NCBI RefSeq assembly: GCF_001375515.1
Contig: NZ_CTDX01000014.1
Span: 186,001-250,000, forward strand
Length of the DNA stretch: 64,000 nucleotides
Source: Bacillus kwashiorkori
Lineage (GTDB): Bacteria > Bacillota > Bacilli > Bacillales > Caldibacillaceae
Direction: 5' to 3'
Part shown: piece after piece, positions 42,966 to 52,864 of the stretch
How positions within the stretch are numbered: the stretch's first letter is position 1
Layout of the letters: each line of letters begins with the position of its first letter
The notes under the pieces: generated by a model
The model's database searches: none
What the model was told of the DNA's origin: nothing
The model's input: only the letters and a program-made list of their open reading frames with translations
Position numbers and translations under genes: made by a program

Positions 42966-44414
42966 ATGATAAATTTCCATTTTGATGCTAGTTATGTAAG
43001 TTTGCCAAGTATATTCTATTCATTTGTGAAACCGACACCAGTCCAATCACCTCGATTATTAAAACTCAATAAAACTCTTGCACAGGAGCTCGGTTTGAAT
43101 GAAAAACTGGTGCAAACCGATGAAAGTGTTGCAATATTTGCAGGCAACTTAATACCACCAAATGCGGATCCGATTGCACAAGCATATGCAGGTCATCAGT
43201 TCGGTCATTTTACAATGCTCGGGGATGGCCGGGCGATCTTACTTGGAGAACATATAACACCAGACAAGAAACGAGTTGACATCCAATTAAAAGGAGCTGG
43301 TAGAACTCCATACTCGCGAGGTGGTGATGGTCGAGCAGCCCTTGGTCCGATGCTTCGCGAGTATATCATTAGCGAAGCGATGCACGCACTACGTATTCCG
43401 ACGAGTAGAAGTTTAGCTGTCGTTTCCACAGGTGAACCTGTTTTTCGAGAAACAGAGTTTGCAGGCGCCATTTTAACAAGAATTGCGTCAAGTCATTTGC
43501 GTGTCGGTACTTTCCAATATGCAGCAAATTGGGGGGAAATCTCCGAGTTAAAACAGTTAGCAGACTATACAATAAAGAGACATTATCCTATTGAAGATAA
43601 AGAAGAAAATCCGTATCTTGCACTATTACGAGCTGTCATCGATCGGCAAGCAGAGTTAATCGCTAAATGGCAATTAGTCGGATTCATTCACGGAGTAATG
43701 AATACAGATAATATGACAATAAGTGGTGAAACGATCGATTATGGACCTTGTGCTTTTATGGATGCGTATGATGTGAAGACCGTATTCAGTTCTATCGATT
43801 ATGAAGGAAGATATGCTTACGGAAATCAACCGTATATTGGTGGGTGGAATTTAACCCGTTTTGCGGAGACTTTGATTCCGTTACTTCATGAAGATGAAAA
43901 GCGAGCTATTGAACTAGCGCAAGGAGCCTTATCTGAGTATGCAGTTTTATTTGAAAGGTATTGGCTTCAAGGGTGGAGAGCAAAATTAGGAATCTATAAT
44001 GAAGAAGCGGATGATAAAAATTTAATTAAAGATTTGCTTGAAATAATGCAAAATATGCGTGCGGATTTTACAAATACTTTATTAAGTTTAACTTTTGGTG
44101 AGATGGACGAAGGACTAACTAATAGTAAAGCGTTTGTAAGTTGGCATAAAAGATGGGAACAGCGGATTAGCCGGCAAAATAAATCAAGTGCTGAAATTAC
44201 TGAATTGATGAAAAATAACAACCCAGCAGTGATTCCTCGCAATCATCGTGTGGAGGAGGCTCTAGAGGCAGCAGTGAATGAGGGGGATTATTGTGTCATG
44301 GATAAACTTCTCGCTGTATTAAGGAATCCATTTGCACATTTGGATGATCAAAAGGAATATGCTCAACCAGCAAAACCATCAAAAATTCCTTATCGTACTT
44401 TTTGTGGTACATAA
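42966..44414 (+). CDS. selO: Protein adenylyltransferase SelO (YdiU)
   Basis: A 482-residue pseudokinase-fold AMP transferase. In SelO, ATP is bound inverted and AMP goes to Ser/Thr/Tyr of redox-related proteins. Conserved segments visible are [65 protein letters not shown] (catalytic Asn/Asp) and [13 protein letters not shown] (metal Asp). Bacterial SelO is usually about 480 residues, so this is complete. ATG 42966 follows AAAGGGGG; ten codons upstream are open but not supported. It stands between sugar genes without obvious link. Confidence 0.92.
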   Translation: MINFHFDASYVSLPSIFYSFVKPTPVQSPRLLKLNKTLAQELGLNEKLVQTDESVAIFAGNLIPPNADPIAQAYAGHQFGHFTMLGDGRAILLGEHITPDKKRVDIQLKGAGRTPYSRGGDGRAALGPMLREYIISEAMHALRIPTSRSLAVVSTGEPVFRETEFAGAILTRIASSHLRVGTFQYAANWGEISELKQLADYTIKRHYPIEDKEENPYLALLRAVIDRQAELIAKWQLVGFIHGVMNTDNMTISGETIDYGPCAFMDAYDVKTVFSSIDYEGRYAYGNQPYIGGWNLTRFAETLIPLLHEDEKRAIELAQGALSEYAVLFERYWLQGWRAKLGIYNEEADDKNLIKDLLEIMQNMRADFTNTLLSLTFGEMDEGLTNSKAFVSWHKRWEQRISRQNKSSAEITELMKNNNPAVIPRNHRVEEALEAAVNEGDYCVMDKLLAVLRNPFAHLDDQKEYAQPAKPSKIPYRTFCGT

Positions 44415-44472
44415 GTGAAAAATTTACTAGTAAAAAATTATCATGTTAAATAATACTACAATTAAAATGGAA

Positions 44473-44534
44473 GGATGGTTTCTCCTACTTTAAGATTAAA
44501 GAGAAGTATGTAAACTACGTGGGAGAAACTATCC
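44473..44534. terminator. Bidirectional terminator between selO and the LacI-family gene
   Basis: ggatggtttctcctac pairs with gtgggagaaactatcc at 14 of 16 positions (the other two are G-U) around a 30-nt loop. No strong T-run follows; placement between convergent genes supports the call. Confidence 0.55.
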
Positions 44535-44615
44535 TCAAGTCGATAGCAAAGATAAATAAATACTTAACTAATCCATGAAGTTTAAGGATTTGATATGCGT
44601 TCATCTTATAATTTA

Positions 44616-45626
44616 CTATAGTATTGCGGTTTTTTGCTTTGTAGTCTCTCCTTGAATTAGTTGTACATCAACAATCGTGTTGTTAATCGCTTCAGGGTTT
44701 CTTTCCTCGATTAAGTCTATAAGTGTGTTCACTAACTCGATCGCGATTCTTTCAATCGGTTGCGCAATAGTTGTTAATTTAGGGGTTTGTAGCATTTGAG
44801 TAAAACTATGGTAGTCGTAACCGACAATTTGCAATTGTTCTGGAACTTTTATACCATTTTTTTGCGCGTAAATATACAGTGCATATGCCACTATATCATT
44901 ACTACAGAAAACCCCATCAATATCATGTAACAATGGTGCGACTTCTTTTTCGATAAAATCATAAAAATAATCAAACGTTAATTTGTTCAGCTCCCCTTCT
45001 TTCACTTGATAAGATACTCCGTGCTTCATACTTGTAAGGATAAAGGCATCACCTCTTCGATTAGGCAATGAATCGAATTCTAATGGTCCGGATATATGAA
45101 GTAAATTTTTGCATCCCCGACTAATTAAGTGCTTCGTGGCTATTTCCCCTCCGCTAAAATTATCCGAAGATACATAAGGAAGATTGTTTGACAAAATCCG
45201 GTCAAAGGAAACGATTGGTAAATTGGCTTTTTTATAGTCTTCCACTTCTAACGTGTGACTGCACATAATAATTCCATCTACACGGTTCTGCCTAAGCAGA
45301 CTTAAATAGTTTCCTTCCTTTTCTGCATCCCCTAGCGAATTACATAATAATAATTTGTAATCACGTTCATTTGTGAATAGTTCAATATACTTAATTAAGT
45401 CGGAAAAAAATGGATGATTTGAGTCAGGAACTATAATTCCAATCAAAAACGATTGGTTTTGTTGCAACGCGCGTGCGATTTGATTCGGTTGATAATCAAG
45501 TTCATCCATAGCTTTATATACTTTTTCGCGTGTTTCTTCACTTATATATCCTCTATTGTTAAATACCCGGGATACTGTCGTAACGGAAACACCAGCTCTT
45601 TTAGCAACGTCTTTAATACTAGCCAT
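44616..45626 (-). CDS. LacI family sugar-operon repressor
   Basis: A 336-residue repressor. The N-terminal helix-turn-helix and hinge (ASIKDVAKRAGVSVTTVSRV, residues 2-21; YQPNQIARALQQ) precede a periplasmic-binding-like effector domain. It is divergent from the oligosaccharide operon, and its promoter shares a 13-nt sequence (aacgattgacata) with that of the operon over both -35 boxes, so it likely represses both and is released by an imported sugar such as raffinose, sucrose or a product. ATG 45626 is 7 nt from AAGGAG. RafR/MsmR regulators of similar streptococcal operons are AraC or LacI type. Confidence 0.9.
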   Translation of the reverse strand: MASIKDVAKRAGVSVTTVSRVFNNRGYISEETREKVYKAMDELDYQPNQIARALQQNQSFLIGIIVPDSNHPFFSDLIKYIELFTNERDYKLLLCNSLGDAEKEGNYLSLLRQNRVDGIIMCSHTLEVEDYKKANLPIVSFDRILSNNLPYVSSDNFSGGEIATKHLISRGCKNLLHISGPLEFDSLPNRRGDAFILTSMKHGVSYQVKEGELNKLTFDYFYDFIEKEVAPLLHDIDGVFCSNDIVAYALYIYAQKNGIKVPEQLQIVGYDYHSFTQMLQTPKLTTIAQPIERIAIELVNTLIDLIEERNPEAINNTIVDVQLIQGETTKQKTAIL

Positions 45627-45684
45627 AGCCAATCTCCTTTAATTTTTTGTATATCTTTTTAACTTTAGTTTAATATAACTATTG

Positions 45685-45724
45685 TAATTAATAAACAACG
45701 AAGTTTATGTCAATCGTTACCACA
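45685..45724 (-). promoter_or_regulatory. Promoter and operator of the LacI-family gene
   Basis: On the minus strand TTGACA (45713-45708) and a weak TAATTA (45690-45685) are 17 nt apart. The -35 box is inside ggtaacgattgacataaac, which matches the operator candidate of the sugar operon. It suggests autoregulation. Confidence 0.55.
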
Positions 45725-45804
45725 AAACAATTAAAAAAATCATGAGTAAAAGTGAAAAAAATGAATTATTCTTTATTATTATAGCTTGTTTTCATAAAAT
45801 TAGC

Positions 45805-45828
45805 CGCTTTAAATATGAATATAAAGCG
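45805..45828. promoter_or_regulatory. Inverted repeat upstream of the sugar operon
   Basis: cgcttta and taaagcg are exact complements separated by 10 nt, about 40 nt upstream of the -35 box. Spacing and position fit a second operator or activator site; the protein is unknown. Confidence 0.4.
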
Positions 45829-45856
45829 AATCTATGAAAAATAACAGAAAAAATAT

Positions 45857-45895
45857 ATGAAAACGATTGACATATAACTTGCAAAGGTTTACAAT
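45857..45895 (+). promoter_or_regulatory. Promoter and operator of the oligosaccharide operon
   Basis: TTGACA (45867-45872), 17 nt, TACAAT (45890-45895): a near-consensus sigma-A promoter 37 nt upstream of the lipoprotein start. gaaaacgattgacatataac overlaps the -35 box and matches the LacI-gene upstream copy at aacgattgacata. Confidence 0.75.
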
Positions 45896-45932
45896 TCAAT
45901 TAAAGCAAGAATAAAAAGAAAGAGGGATATAT

Positions 45933-47216
45933 ATGAAAAAATGGATTATTCTATTGTTAAGTATTGTGTTAACGTTTTCCTTAGCGGCTTGTAATCAGTC
46001 AGACAATGGAGGATCAGGGTCGAAGGATAAGACAAAAATCTCCGTGTTAATAGGTAAACCAGAGGTAATAGGTCAGTTTGAAGACATGGTAAAAGAATTT
46101 AACAGCAAACATGATATTGAAGTAACGGTGATTCCATTAGCAGGACAAAATTCGTATGAAAAAATGACTTCTTTATATGCATCGAATAATGCTCCTACTA
46201 TTATGATGATGGCTTCTGAATTTGAAGAGTTTCATGATAAATTATTGGACTTATCGGATCAAGAATGGATTGATCATGCGCAACCTGGAACTTTAGAATT
46301 TATGGAATTGGATGGAAAGTACTATGGTATGCCAACAACAGTTGAGGCATTTGGATTTATTTATAACAAACAAGTGTTAGATGAAGCGGTTGGTGGTAGC
46401 TTTGATCCAGCAACGATTAAAACAAGAAATGATTTAAAAGACTTATTTGACAAAGTAGTAGCGCTTAAAGGGAAAAATGCGATTCATATTTCTCCAATGG
46501 ATTGGTCATTAGGAGCCCATTTTACGAATATTCCGTTTGCTACCCAATCTAATGACAGAGATGCACGTCATCAGTTTTTACAAGATGCAAAGGATGGAAA
46601 GGTTGACTTTGCAGCTAACGAAAAATTCAACGGTTGGTTAGATACATTTGATTTAATGAAAGAATATAACTCTGATAAAGCAGCACCATTAGCTCCACAA
46701 TACGATGCAGGTCCTTTATCTCTTGCAGCAGGTGATGTAGGCTTATGGTTCATGGGTAACTGGGCATATCCAAACATAAAAGAAATTGATGCAGATGGCG
46801 AATACGGTTTCTTACCAGTTCCAATTAGTAATAATCCGGATGACTATGGTAATAGTGAAATTTCTGTAGGTGTTCCATCTTATTGGGTCGTTGATAAATC
46901 CCAATCATCAGAGGCACAACAAAAAGCTGCCCTTGAATTTTTAGACTGGATGGTATTCGGGGAAGGACAAGAAGCGTATATTAAAGAACTGAACTTTATT
47001 CCAGTATTTGACAATATCGAAACAGAGCCAGGTGATTCTGTATCCCGTTCTGTTATGGATTATATGGAAGCAGGAAAAACATTAGAATGGGTTAACACTT
47101 ATTATCCTGCAGACGCATGGCCAGCTATGGCAGCACCAATGCAAAAATACTTGGATAATAAAATCGAAAGAGATGAATTGTTTAAAGACTTTGCAAAATA
47201 TTGGGAAAGTAAATAA
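45933..47216 (+). CDS. Oligosaccharide ABC transporter, substrate-binding lipoprotein
   Basis: A 427-residue extracytoplasmic binding protein. The lipoprotein signal ends in the lipobox LAAC (C20), followed by a Ser/Gly linker. The mature part is a family 1 solute-binding protein: VIPLAGQNSYEKMTSLYASN, GMPTTVEAFGFIYNKQVLDE, GDVGLWFMGNWAYPNI. It resembles MsmE/RafE-type proteins that bind raffinose, melibiose or isomaltose-like sugars. First gene of an eight-gene operon, followed by both permeases. ATG 45933 follows AAAGAGGG. Confidence 0.92.
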   Translation: MKKWIILLLSIVLTFSLAACNQSDNGGSGSKDKTKISVLIGKPEVIGQFEDMVKEFNSKHDIEVTVIPLAGQNSYEKMTSLYASNNAPTIMMMASEFEEFHDKLLDLSDQEWIDHAQPGTLEFMELDGKYYGMPTTVEAFGFIYNKQVLDEAVGGSFDPATIKTRNDLKDLFDKVVALKGKNAIHISPMDWSLGAHFTNIPFATQSNDRDARHQFLQDAKDGKVDFAANEKFNGWLDTFDLMKEYNSDKAAPLAPQYDAGPLSLAAGDVGLWFMGNWAYPNIKEIDADGEYGFLPVPISNNPDDYGNSEISVGVPSYWVVDKSQSSEAQQKAALEFLDWMVFGEGQEAYIKELNFIPVFDNIETEPGDSVSRSVMDYMEAGKTLEWVNTYYPADAWPAMAAPMQKYLDNKIERDELFKDFAKYWESK

Positions 47217-47285
47217 GTTTCATTGGTGGGGGTAATCGTCATGATTATCCCCAATCTTAAATTATAAGGTTTTGGAGGCATTAAC

Positions 47286-48170
47286 ATGTATAACGAAAAA
47301 GGGTTTGTAGAAAAATTTAAAGTCGTTGCAATGTTTGCATTGATACCTCTTTTTGCGTTTTTTGTTGTCATCATCGTACCTTTTATTATTGGTATAATCA
47401 TGACTTTTACGAATTCTACTGGTTCGACACTATCACTGCAATTTACAGGATTTGATAATTATATAAGTGCATTTAAGGATACTAATTTTTGGCATTCACT
47501 AGGATTTACTTTTAAATATACAATATTTTCTATCATTTTAACGAATGTTATAGCATTCGGTTTAGCGTTGTTAGTTACTAGTGGACTAAAAGGACAAAAC
47601 CTCTTTCGTTTAGGTTTTTTCACACCTAATTTAATTGGTGGTATTATCCTTGGATTTATTTGGCAATTTATTTTTTCCAGAGTTTTTATCCAAATGGGAC
47701 AATCGCTTAATTTGGAAATATTTTCATCTTCCTGGTTGGCAGATCCTGATAAGGCATTTTGGTCTCTTGTTATAGTTGGAGTATGGCAATCATCTGGTTA
47801 TATGATGTTAATATACATCTCTGGATTAATGGGGATTGAAAGGTCACTGCTTGAATCAGCTACAGTAGAAGGGGCTTCAGCATGGCAACAATTATTAAAA
47901 ATTAAAATACCTCTCATGATACCATCTTTTACAATTTCATTATTTTTGACATTACAAAGAAGCTTCATGGTTTATGATACGAACCTTTCGTTAACTCGTG
48001 GAGGTCCATATCGAGCAACCGAATTAATTTCAATGCATGTTTATAATGAAGCATTTTTATACCAAAATTTCGGACCTGGTCAAGCTAAAGCGTTAATTCT
48101 ATTTATTGTTGTAGCTGCGATTGCTATTACTCAAGTCGGGATTATGAAGAAATTGGAGGTAGAGTCATAA
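47286..48170 (+). CDS. Oligosaccharide ABC transporter permease 1 (MsmF-type)
   Basis: A 294-residue inner-membrane permease with six hydrophobic segments. The cytoplasmic EAA loop that contacts the ATPase is at about residues 190-210 (LLESATVEGASAWQQLLKIK, then IPLM). It pairs with the second permease to form the sugar channel. ATG 47286 follows TGGAGG; the stop overlaps the next start by one base. No ATPase gene is in the operon, as in other MsmEFG-type loci that share MsmX. Confidence 0.92.
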   Translation: MYNEKGFVEKFKVVAMFALIPLFAFFVVIIVPFIIGIIMTFTNSTGSTLSLQFTGFDNYISAFKDTNFWHSLGFTFKYTIFSIILTNVIAFGLALLVTSGLKGQNLFRLGFFTPNLIGGIILGFIWQFIFSRVFIQMGQSLNLEIFSSSWLADPDKAFWSLVIVGVWQSSGYMMLIYISGLMGIERSLLESATVEGASAWQQLLKIKIPLMIPSFTISLFLTLQRSFMVYDTNLSLTRGGPYRATELISMHVYNEAFLYQNFGPGQAKALILFIVVAAIAITQVGIMKKLEVES

Positions 48171-48994
48171 TGGGTAGAAAGAAAATAAGAAATATGATTC
48201 TATTTTTAGTTGGACTCGTTTTATCTGTAATATATTTATTTCCGTTTGCATTAGTTATTATCAACTCATTCAAAGAACGAATTGCTATAGTAAAAGACCC
48301 ACTTGGATTGCCGGAAAAATGGAGTTTCGAAAACTATATAGATGCATTTGAAACGATGAAGTTTGGTACCGCATTTATGAATTCATTAATTATTACGGTC
48401 CTCTCCGTTACTTTAATCATTGTCTTTGGGGCGATGTTAGCGTACTTTTTAGTTCGCTGGAAATGGAAAATGAATAAATTTATTTTAATGCTACTAGTTG
48501 CTTCGATGATTATTCCCTTTCAAGCAGTTATGATTCCGTTCGTACAAGTGTACGGAAACTTAAATATGCTCAATAGTAAATGGACCCTTGCCTTTTTCTA
48601 TTTAGGATTTGGAATTAGTCTTGCAACATTTATGTATCACGGTTTTATCAAAAGTATTCCTGTCGAATTGGAAGAGGCAGCAAAAATAGATGGGGCTTCA
48701 AGATTTCAAGTATTTACTCGCATTGTATTTCCAATGTTAGCACCGATTACAACAACAATAGCTATTTTAGATGTGCTATGGATTTGGAATGACTTTTTAT
48801 TACCGTCATTAGTTCTTATATCTGAAGAACAGCGGACAATACCGTTATCAACCTTCTATTTCTTTGGAAAATATACATCTAACTATGGTTCTGCGATGGC
48901 GGCTTTAGTGTTAGCGATTATACCAGTATTAATCTTTTACTTAGCTGCACAAAAACAAATTATTCGTGGTGTTATGGAAGGAAGTATTAAGTAG
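48170..48994 (+). CDS. Oligosaccharide ABC transporter permease 2 (MsmG-type)
   Basis: A 274-residue permease with six hydrophobic segments and the EAA loop VELEEAAKIDGASRFQVFTR followed by IVFPML. It is the usual partner of the MsmF-type permease encoded directly upstream with overlapping stop and start (TAATG). The C-terminus IIRGVMEGSIK is typical for CUT1 family permeases. Immediately followed by the glucosidase gene with no spacer. Confidence 0.92.
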   Translation: MGRKKIRNMILFLVGLVLSVIYLFPFALVIINSFKERIAIVKDPLGLPEKWSFENYIDAFETMKFGTAFMNSLIITVLSVTLIIVFGAMLAYFLVRWKWKMNKFILMLLVASMIIPFQAVMIPFVQVYGNLNMLNSKWTLAFFYLGFGISLATFMYHGFIKSIPVELEEAAKIDGASRFQVFTRIVFPMLAPITTTIAILDVLWIWNDFLLPSLVLISEEQRTIPLSTFYFFGKYTSNYGSAMAALVLAIIPVLIFYLAAQKQIIRGVMEGSIK

Positions 48995-50674
48995 ATGAAA
49001 GAAAAGTGGTGGAAAAAATCAGTTGTCTATCAAGTCTATCCGAAAAGTTTTTATGATAGTAACAATGATGGAATTGGTGATTTGCGCGGGGTTATAGAAA
49101 AGTTAGATTACTTAGCTGACCTTGGAATTGACTTATTATGGCTTAGCCCAGTATATCAATCGCCAATGGATGATAATGGTTATGATATTTCTGATTACTA
49201 TCAGATTGCTGAGCAGTTTGGCACGATGGCAGATATGGAAGAACTCATTCGAGAAGCAGATAAGCGTAATATAAAAATTATGATGGACCTTGTGATAAAT
49301 CACACATCAGATGAACATTCGTGGTTTTTGGAATCAAAAAGTTCACGGAATAATCCGAAACGAGACTGGTACATTTGGCGCAATCCTTCCACAATGGACG
49401 GCGAAGTACCTACTAACTGGCGGTCTGTTTTCGGTGGATCCGCATGGGAATATGATGAAGAAACAGGCCAATATTATTTACACACATTCTCAAAGAAACA
49501 ACCAGATATTAATTGGGAAAACAAACAGGTAAGACGAGAAATTTATCAAATGATTAATTGGTGGCTTGATAAAGGAATTGGCGGGTTTCGAGTAGATGCG
49601 ATTACATTTATAAAAAAATCATTTGAAAAAAGTACTTTACCAACAAAGTCTAGTGATGGGTTGGCTAATATTCATGCTGCTGCTCTTAATCAGCCAGGTA
49701 TTGATGAGTTTTTACAAGAATTGAAAGTGGAGACTTTTGCTAAATATGATATTGCGACGGTAGCCGAAGCTCCTGGTGTATCCGATAAGGATTTGCCAAA
49801 GTTTGTCGGTGATAATGGTCATTTTAATATGCTTTTTGAATTTAGTCATGTTGATTTAGACTTAGGCCCTGAAGGAAACTGGTATGAGCCAGTTGCATGG
49901 ACATTAAAAGACTTAAAAGAAGCGATCAATAAAAGCCAGGCGATTTTTAACGAGACAGGGTGGGGTGCGCTCTATATTGAAAATCATGACCACCCGCGCT
50001 CAATCAATAAATTTATTCGTAATGAAAATGCAGGAGTCATTGCGCAGAAAATGCTCGCTATATTTTATTTCTTTATGAAGGGTACGCCATTTATTTATCA
50101 AGGACAAGAAATAGGGATGACTAATGTCGAATATCCTTCCATTGAAGATTATGATGATTTAGCTTCCATAGATCAATATCGGTCAGCTTTAAAAGCGAAA
50201 TATTCGGAGCAAGAAGCGCTAAAGGCAGTTTGGCGTCGAAGTAGAGATAATGCAAGAACTCCAATGCAATGGAATGACTCTGAAAATGCAGGATTCTCTC
50301 AATGTGCCCCGTGGTTAAAGGTCAATCCTAATTTCTCTGAAATTAATGTGAAACAGAACCAATTAGACCCAGATTCCTTACTTCATTTTTATAAGAAATT
50401 AATATCATTGCGAAAGAATAGTCCATATTCGGAAATGATTCTTTATGGCCAATATGAACCAATTCTTGAAAGCCATCCGGACGTTTTTGCTTATAAACGA
50501 ATCCATGAAAAGAAAGATTTAATGGTGCTATGCAATTTTAGTAATAAAACAGTCGAATTGGAAATGCAAGAAAAGATCAAAGAAGTAATTGTCTCTAATT
50601 ATAAGGACCATCTCGTAGATAATAGTTTTGCTCTACGCCCATATGAGGCCGTTTTATGTGAAGTTAAGAAATAG
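48995..50674 (+). CDS. GH13 alpha-glucosidase / oligo-1,6-glucosidase
   Basis: A 559-residue cytoplasmic GH13 enzyme, probably subfamily 31. Regions are DLVINHTSDEHSWF (I), GFRVDAI with nucleophile Asp (II), TVAEAPGV with the acid/base Glu (III) and YIENHDHPRS with the transition-state Asp (IV). Regions III and IV differ slightly from canonical oligo-1,6-glucosidase (GEMPG, NNHDQPR), so specificity could be for sucrose-derived or alpha-1,6 glucosides. ATG 48995 follows the previous stop directly. In the operon it would release glucose from imported oligosaccharides. Confidence 0.9.
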   Translation: MKEKWWKKSVVYQVYPKSFYDSNNDGIGDLRGVIEKLDYLADLGIDLLWLSPVYQSPMDDNGYDISDYYQIAEQFGTMADMEELIREADKRNIKIMMDLVINHTSDEHSWFLESKSSRNNPKRDWYIWRNPSTMDGEVPTNWRSVFGGSAWEYDEETGQYYLHTFSKKQPDINWENKQVRREIYQMINWWLDKGIGGFRVDAITFIKKSFEKSTLPTKSSDGLANIHAAALNQPGIDEFLQELKVETFAKYDIATVAEAPGVSDKDLPKFVGDNGHFNMLFEFSHVDLDLGPEGNWYEPVAWTLKDLKEAINKSQAIFNETGWGALYIENHDHPRSINKFIRNENAGVIAQKMLAIFYFFMKGTPFIYQGQEIGMTNVEYPSIEDYDDLASIDQYRSALKAKYSEQEALKAVWRRSRDNARTPMQWNDSENAGFSQCAPWLKVNPNFSEINVKQNQLDPDSLLHFYKKLISLRKNSPYSEMILYGQYEPILESHPDVFAYKRIHEKKDLMVLCNFSNKTVELEMQEKIKEVIVSNYKDHLVDNSFALRPYEAVLCEVKK

Positions 50675-50715
50675 TCTGTTCATCAAATATCATTAACAAT
50701 AAGGAGAAATCTACA

Positions 50716-52848
50716 TTGACTAATGAAAAAATTACAATAAAGCACGGTATAAATGACTTATTTCCTGGAGTAATTATAACTGCATCTTTAGATAATGGTA
50801 AAAAGATTCAATTAGAATATACGAAGGAAACAGAAACTTCTGGAACAGATCGACATGGTACGTACAAGAGAAAACATCTTACTTTTGAAAATACAGTTGA
50901 GAAAGTAAGGTTAGAGCTCCAAGTAACTGATTATGTAGATATGATTACTGCTACTGTTCATAGCTCCGTTGAACAGGAAGAAGTATTTTTCAAACCGATA
51001 TCTTTCTCCCCACAAAATGGAATTGAAATAACGATCGAATCTATTAAGGACTTAGATTATTTACTTTGTTATTATCATTTCAATGATTGGTGGACGAGAC
51101 CGAAGTTTCTTACCGATTTTAGTGAAGTGCCAGAGCGAACACAATCCATGTTATGGTTAAAAAATAATCAATATTACTGTTTTCTGCCACTTGTTTCCGA
51201 ATCATGCAAAACAGAACTTGTCGGAACAGAGGGTGGAGTAGTTTTACAATTATCGTCTTATATAGGTGGAACTAGCAATATTAATACACCTATATTTGTC
51301 CTGAAAAAAGGGGACAATCCATTTATTTTAATGCGAGATACGATATCAGTCATATTACAAGATTTACACCTTCCTCAACCATTACGGGAACACAAACATT
51401 ATCCAGAAATTTTAGAGTACTTAGGTTGGTGCTCTTGGGATGCGTTTTATCATGATGTGAATGAACCTGGTATAGTGGAAAAGATGGAGGAACTGAAGGA
51501 TAAAGGTATTCCAGTTAAATGGGTGATGATTGATGATGGTTGGCAAGAAGTGAAAGAGAAACAATTGCAATCATTTCAAGCGGATAAACAAAAATTTCCT
51601 AACGGAATAAATAATTTAATCGAGTTAATGAAGAGTAAATATAAGGTGAATTGGGTTGGAGTTTGGCATACATTGTTCGGATATTGGGGCGGGATTGATC
51701 CTGAAAGTAAATTAGCAACAGACTACAAGGAGTTCCTTTTCCAAACGAATAACAAAAAATTATTGCCTGCTCCTGATGCTAGTAAAGGGTTTGCCTTTTG
51801 GAATTCCTTTCATAATCATTTAAAACAAGAAGGAATCGATTTCGTAAAAGTAGATTGTCAAGGTGCCATCAACAATTTTTATTCTAACCATTTATCACCA
51901 GGGAGAGCAGCGAAAGAAGTACATTTAGCTCTAGAAGCATCGACAAGTGCAAACTTTGGAAATACCGTCATAAATTGTATGGGTATGGCAGCCGAAAACA
52001 TTTGGTATAGGCATACTTCAGCTGTTTCTAGAAATAGTGATGATTTTGTACCGGGAAAAGAGATTAGCTTTAAAGAACATGCCTTACAAAATGTGTATAA
52101 CAGCTTATACCATAGTCAGCTTTATTGGGGCGATTGGGATATGTTCTGGACAAATCATGAAGAGGCAAAGCAAAATGCAGTTTTAAGAGCGTTAAGTGGT
52201 GGTCCGATTTATTTTAGTGACCGCGTAGGTGATACAGCTCCTGAAATGATTAACCCTTTAATATTAAAGTCTGGAAAAATATTGCGGGCCGAACAGCCAG
52301 GGTTGCCAACAGAAGATATGCTATTCGTGGATCCAACAAATTCTGGAACTGCATTAAAGGTTTGGAATAAGGTCGGTAATGGGGCCGTTCTAGGTGTCTT
52401 TAATATTGATGAATTAGATCGCAAAGTAAACGGAAAGGTAAGTCCTTCCTTGATTCCATTTCTAGATCAAGGATCATTTATTGTATATGAATATTTTAGT
52501 GGAATCGTAAAACACATGAATTATGAAGACAGTTTAGATATTCAGTTGGATAAAGAGGAAGTACGATTATATATTATTTTACCAGCTGAAAAGTTTGTTC
52601 CAATTGGACTTTTAAATAAATTCCTTTCCCCATTAACTGTTAAAACAGTGGTAGTTCAATCGAATCGGGCGATTATGGAAGTAACAGAAGGCGGACGGTT
52701 TGGCTTTATATGTCAAGAAGCTATCAGTAACATAGCAATCAATGGAATCCCTACAGCTAAATATAGAAGAAATGATAATTATTATGACATTATCTTGCCT
52801 GAAACAAATTCAATGATCACTGTAGAAATCGAATGGAGAAATAATTAA
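50716..52848 (+). CDS. GH36 alpha-galactosidase, raffinose-synthase/Sip1 type
   Basis: A 710-residue GH36 protein distinct from the one at 40404. The barrel shows LGWCSWDAFYHDVNEPGIVE, KWVMIDDGWQEV, the nucleophile in DFVKVDCQG, the acid/base region VSRNSDDFVPG, and HSQLYWGDWDMFW. These are marks of the raffinose synthase/seed-imbibition (Sip1) branch, best known in plants, where members are alkaline alpha-galactosidases or galactosyltransferases. No signal peptide. TTG 50716 follows AAGGAG. In an import operon it most probably hydrolyses raffinose or stachyose in the cytoplasm; transfer activity is possible. Confidence 0.87.
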   Translation: MTNEKITIKHGINDLFPGVIITASLDNGKKIQLEYTKETETSGTDRHGTYKRKHLTFENTVEKVRLELQVTDYVDMITATVHSSVEQEEVFFKPISFSPQNGIEITIESIKDLDYLLCYYHFNDWWTRPKFLTDFSEVPERTQSMLWLKNNQYYCFLPLVSESCKTELVGTEGGVVLQLSSYIGGTSNINTPIFVLKKGDNPFILMRDTISVILQDLHLPQPLREHKHYPEILEYLGWCSWDAFYHDVNEPGIVEKMEELKDKGIPVKWVMIDDGWQEVKEKQLQSFQADKQKFPNGINNLIELMKSKYKVNWVGVWHTLFGYWGGIDPESKLATDYKEFLFQTNNKKLLPAPDASKGFAFWNSFHNHLKQEGIDFVKVDCQGAINNFYSNHLSPGRAAKEVHLALEASTSANFGNTVINCMGMAAENIWYRHTSAVSRNSDDFVPGKEISFKEHALQNVYNSLYHSQLYWGDWDMFWTNHEEAKQNAVLRALSGGPIYFSDRVGDTAPEMINPLILKSGKILRAEQPGLPTEDMLFVDPTNSGTALKVWNKVGNGAVLGVFNIDELDRKVNGKVSPSLIPFLDQGSFIVYEYFSGIVKHMNYEDSLDIQLDKEEVRLYIILPAEKFVPIGLLNKFLSPLTVKTVVVQSNRAIMEVTEGGRFGFICQEAISNIAINGIPTAKYRRNDNYYDIILPETNSMITVEIEWRNN

Positions 52849-52864
52849 AAAGAAGGTGAAGTAG

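Noticed and set aside
45857-45873. cre site in atgaaaacgattgacat upstream of the sugar operon
   Set aside because: The 3' half fails the consensus; the match to the LacI-gene upstream copy makes a repressor operator more likely.
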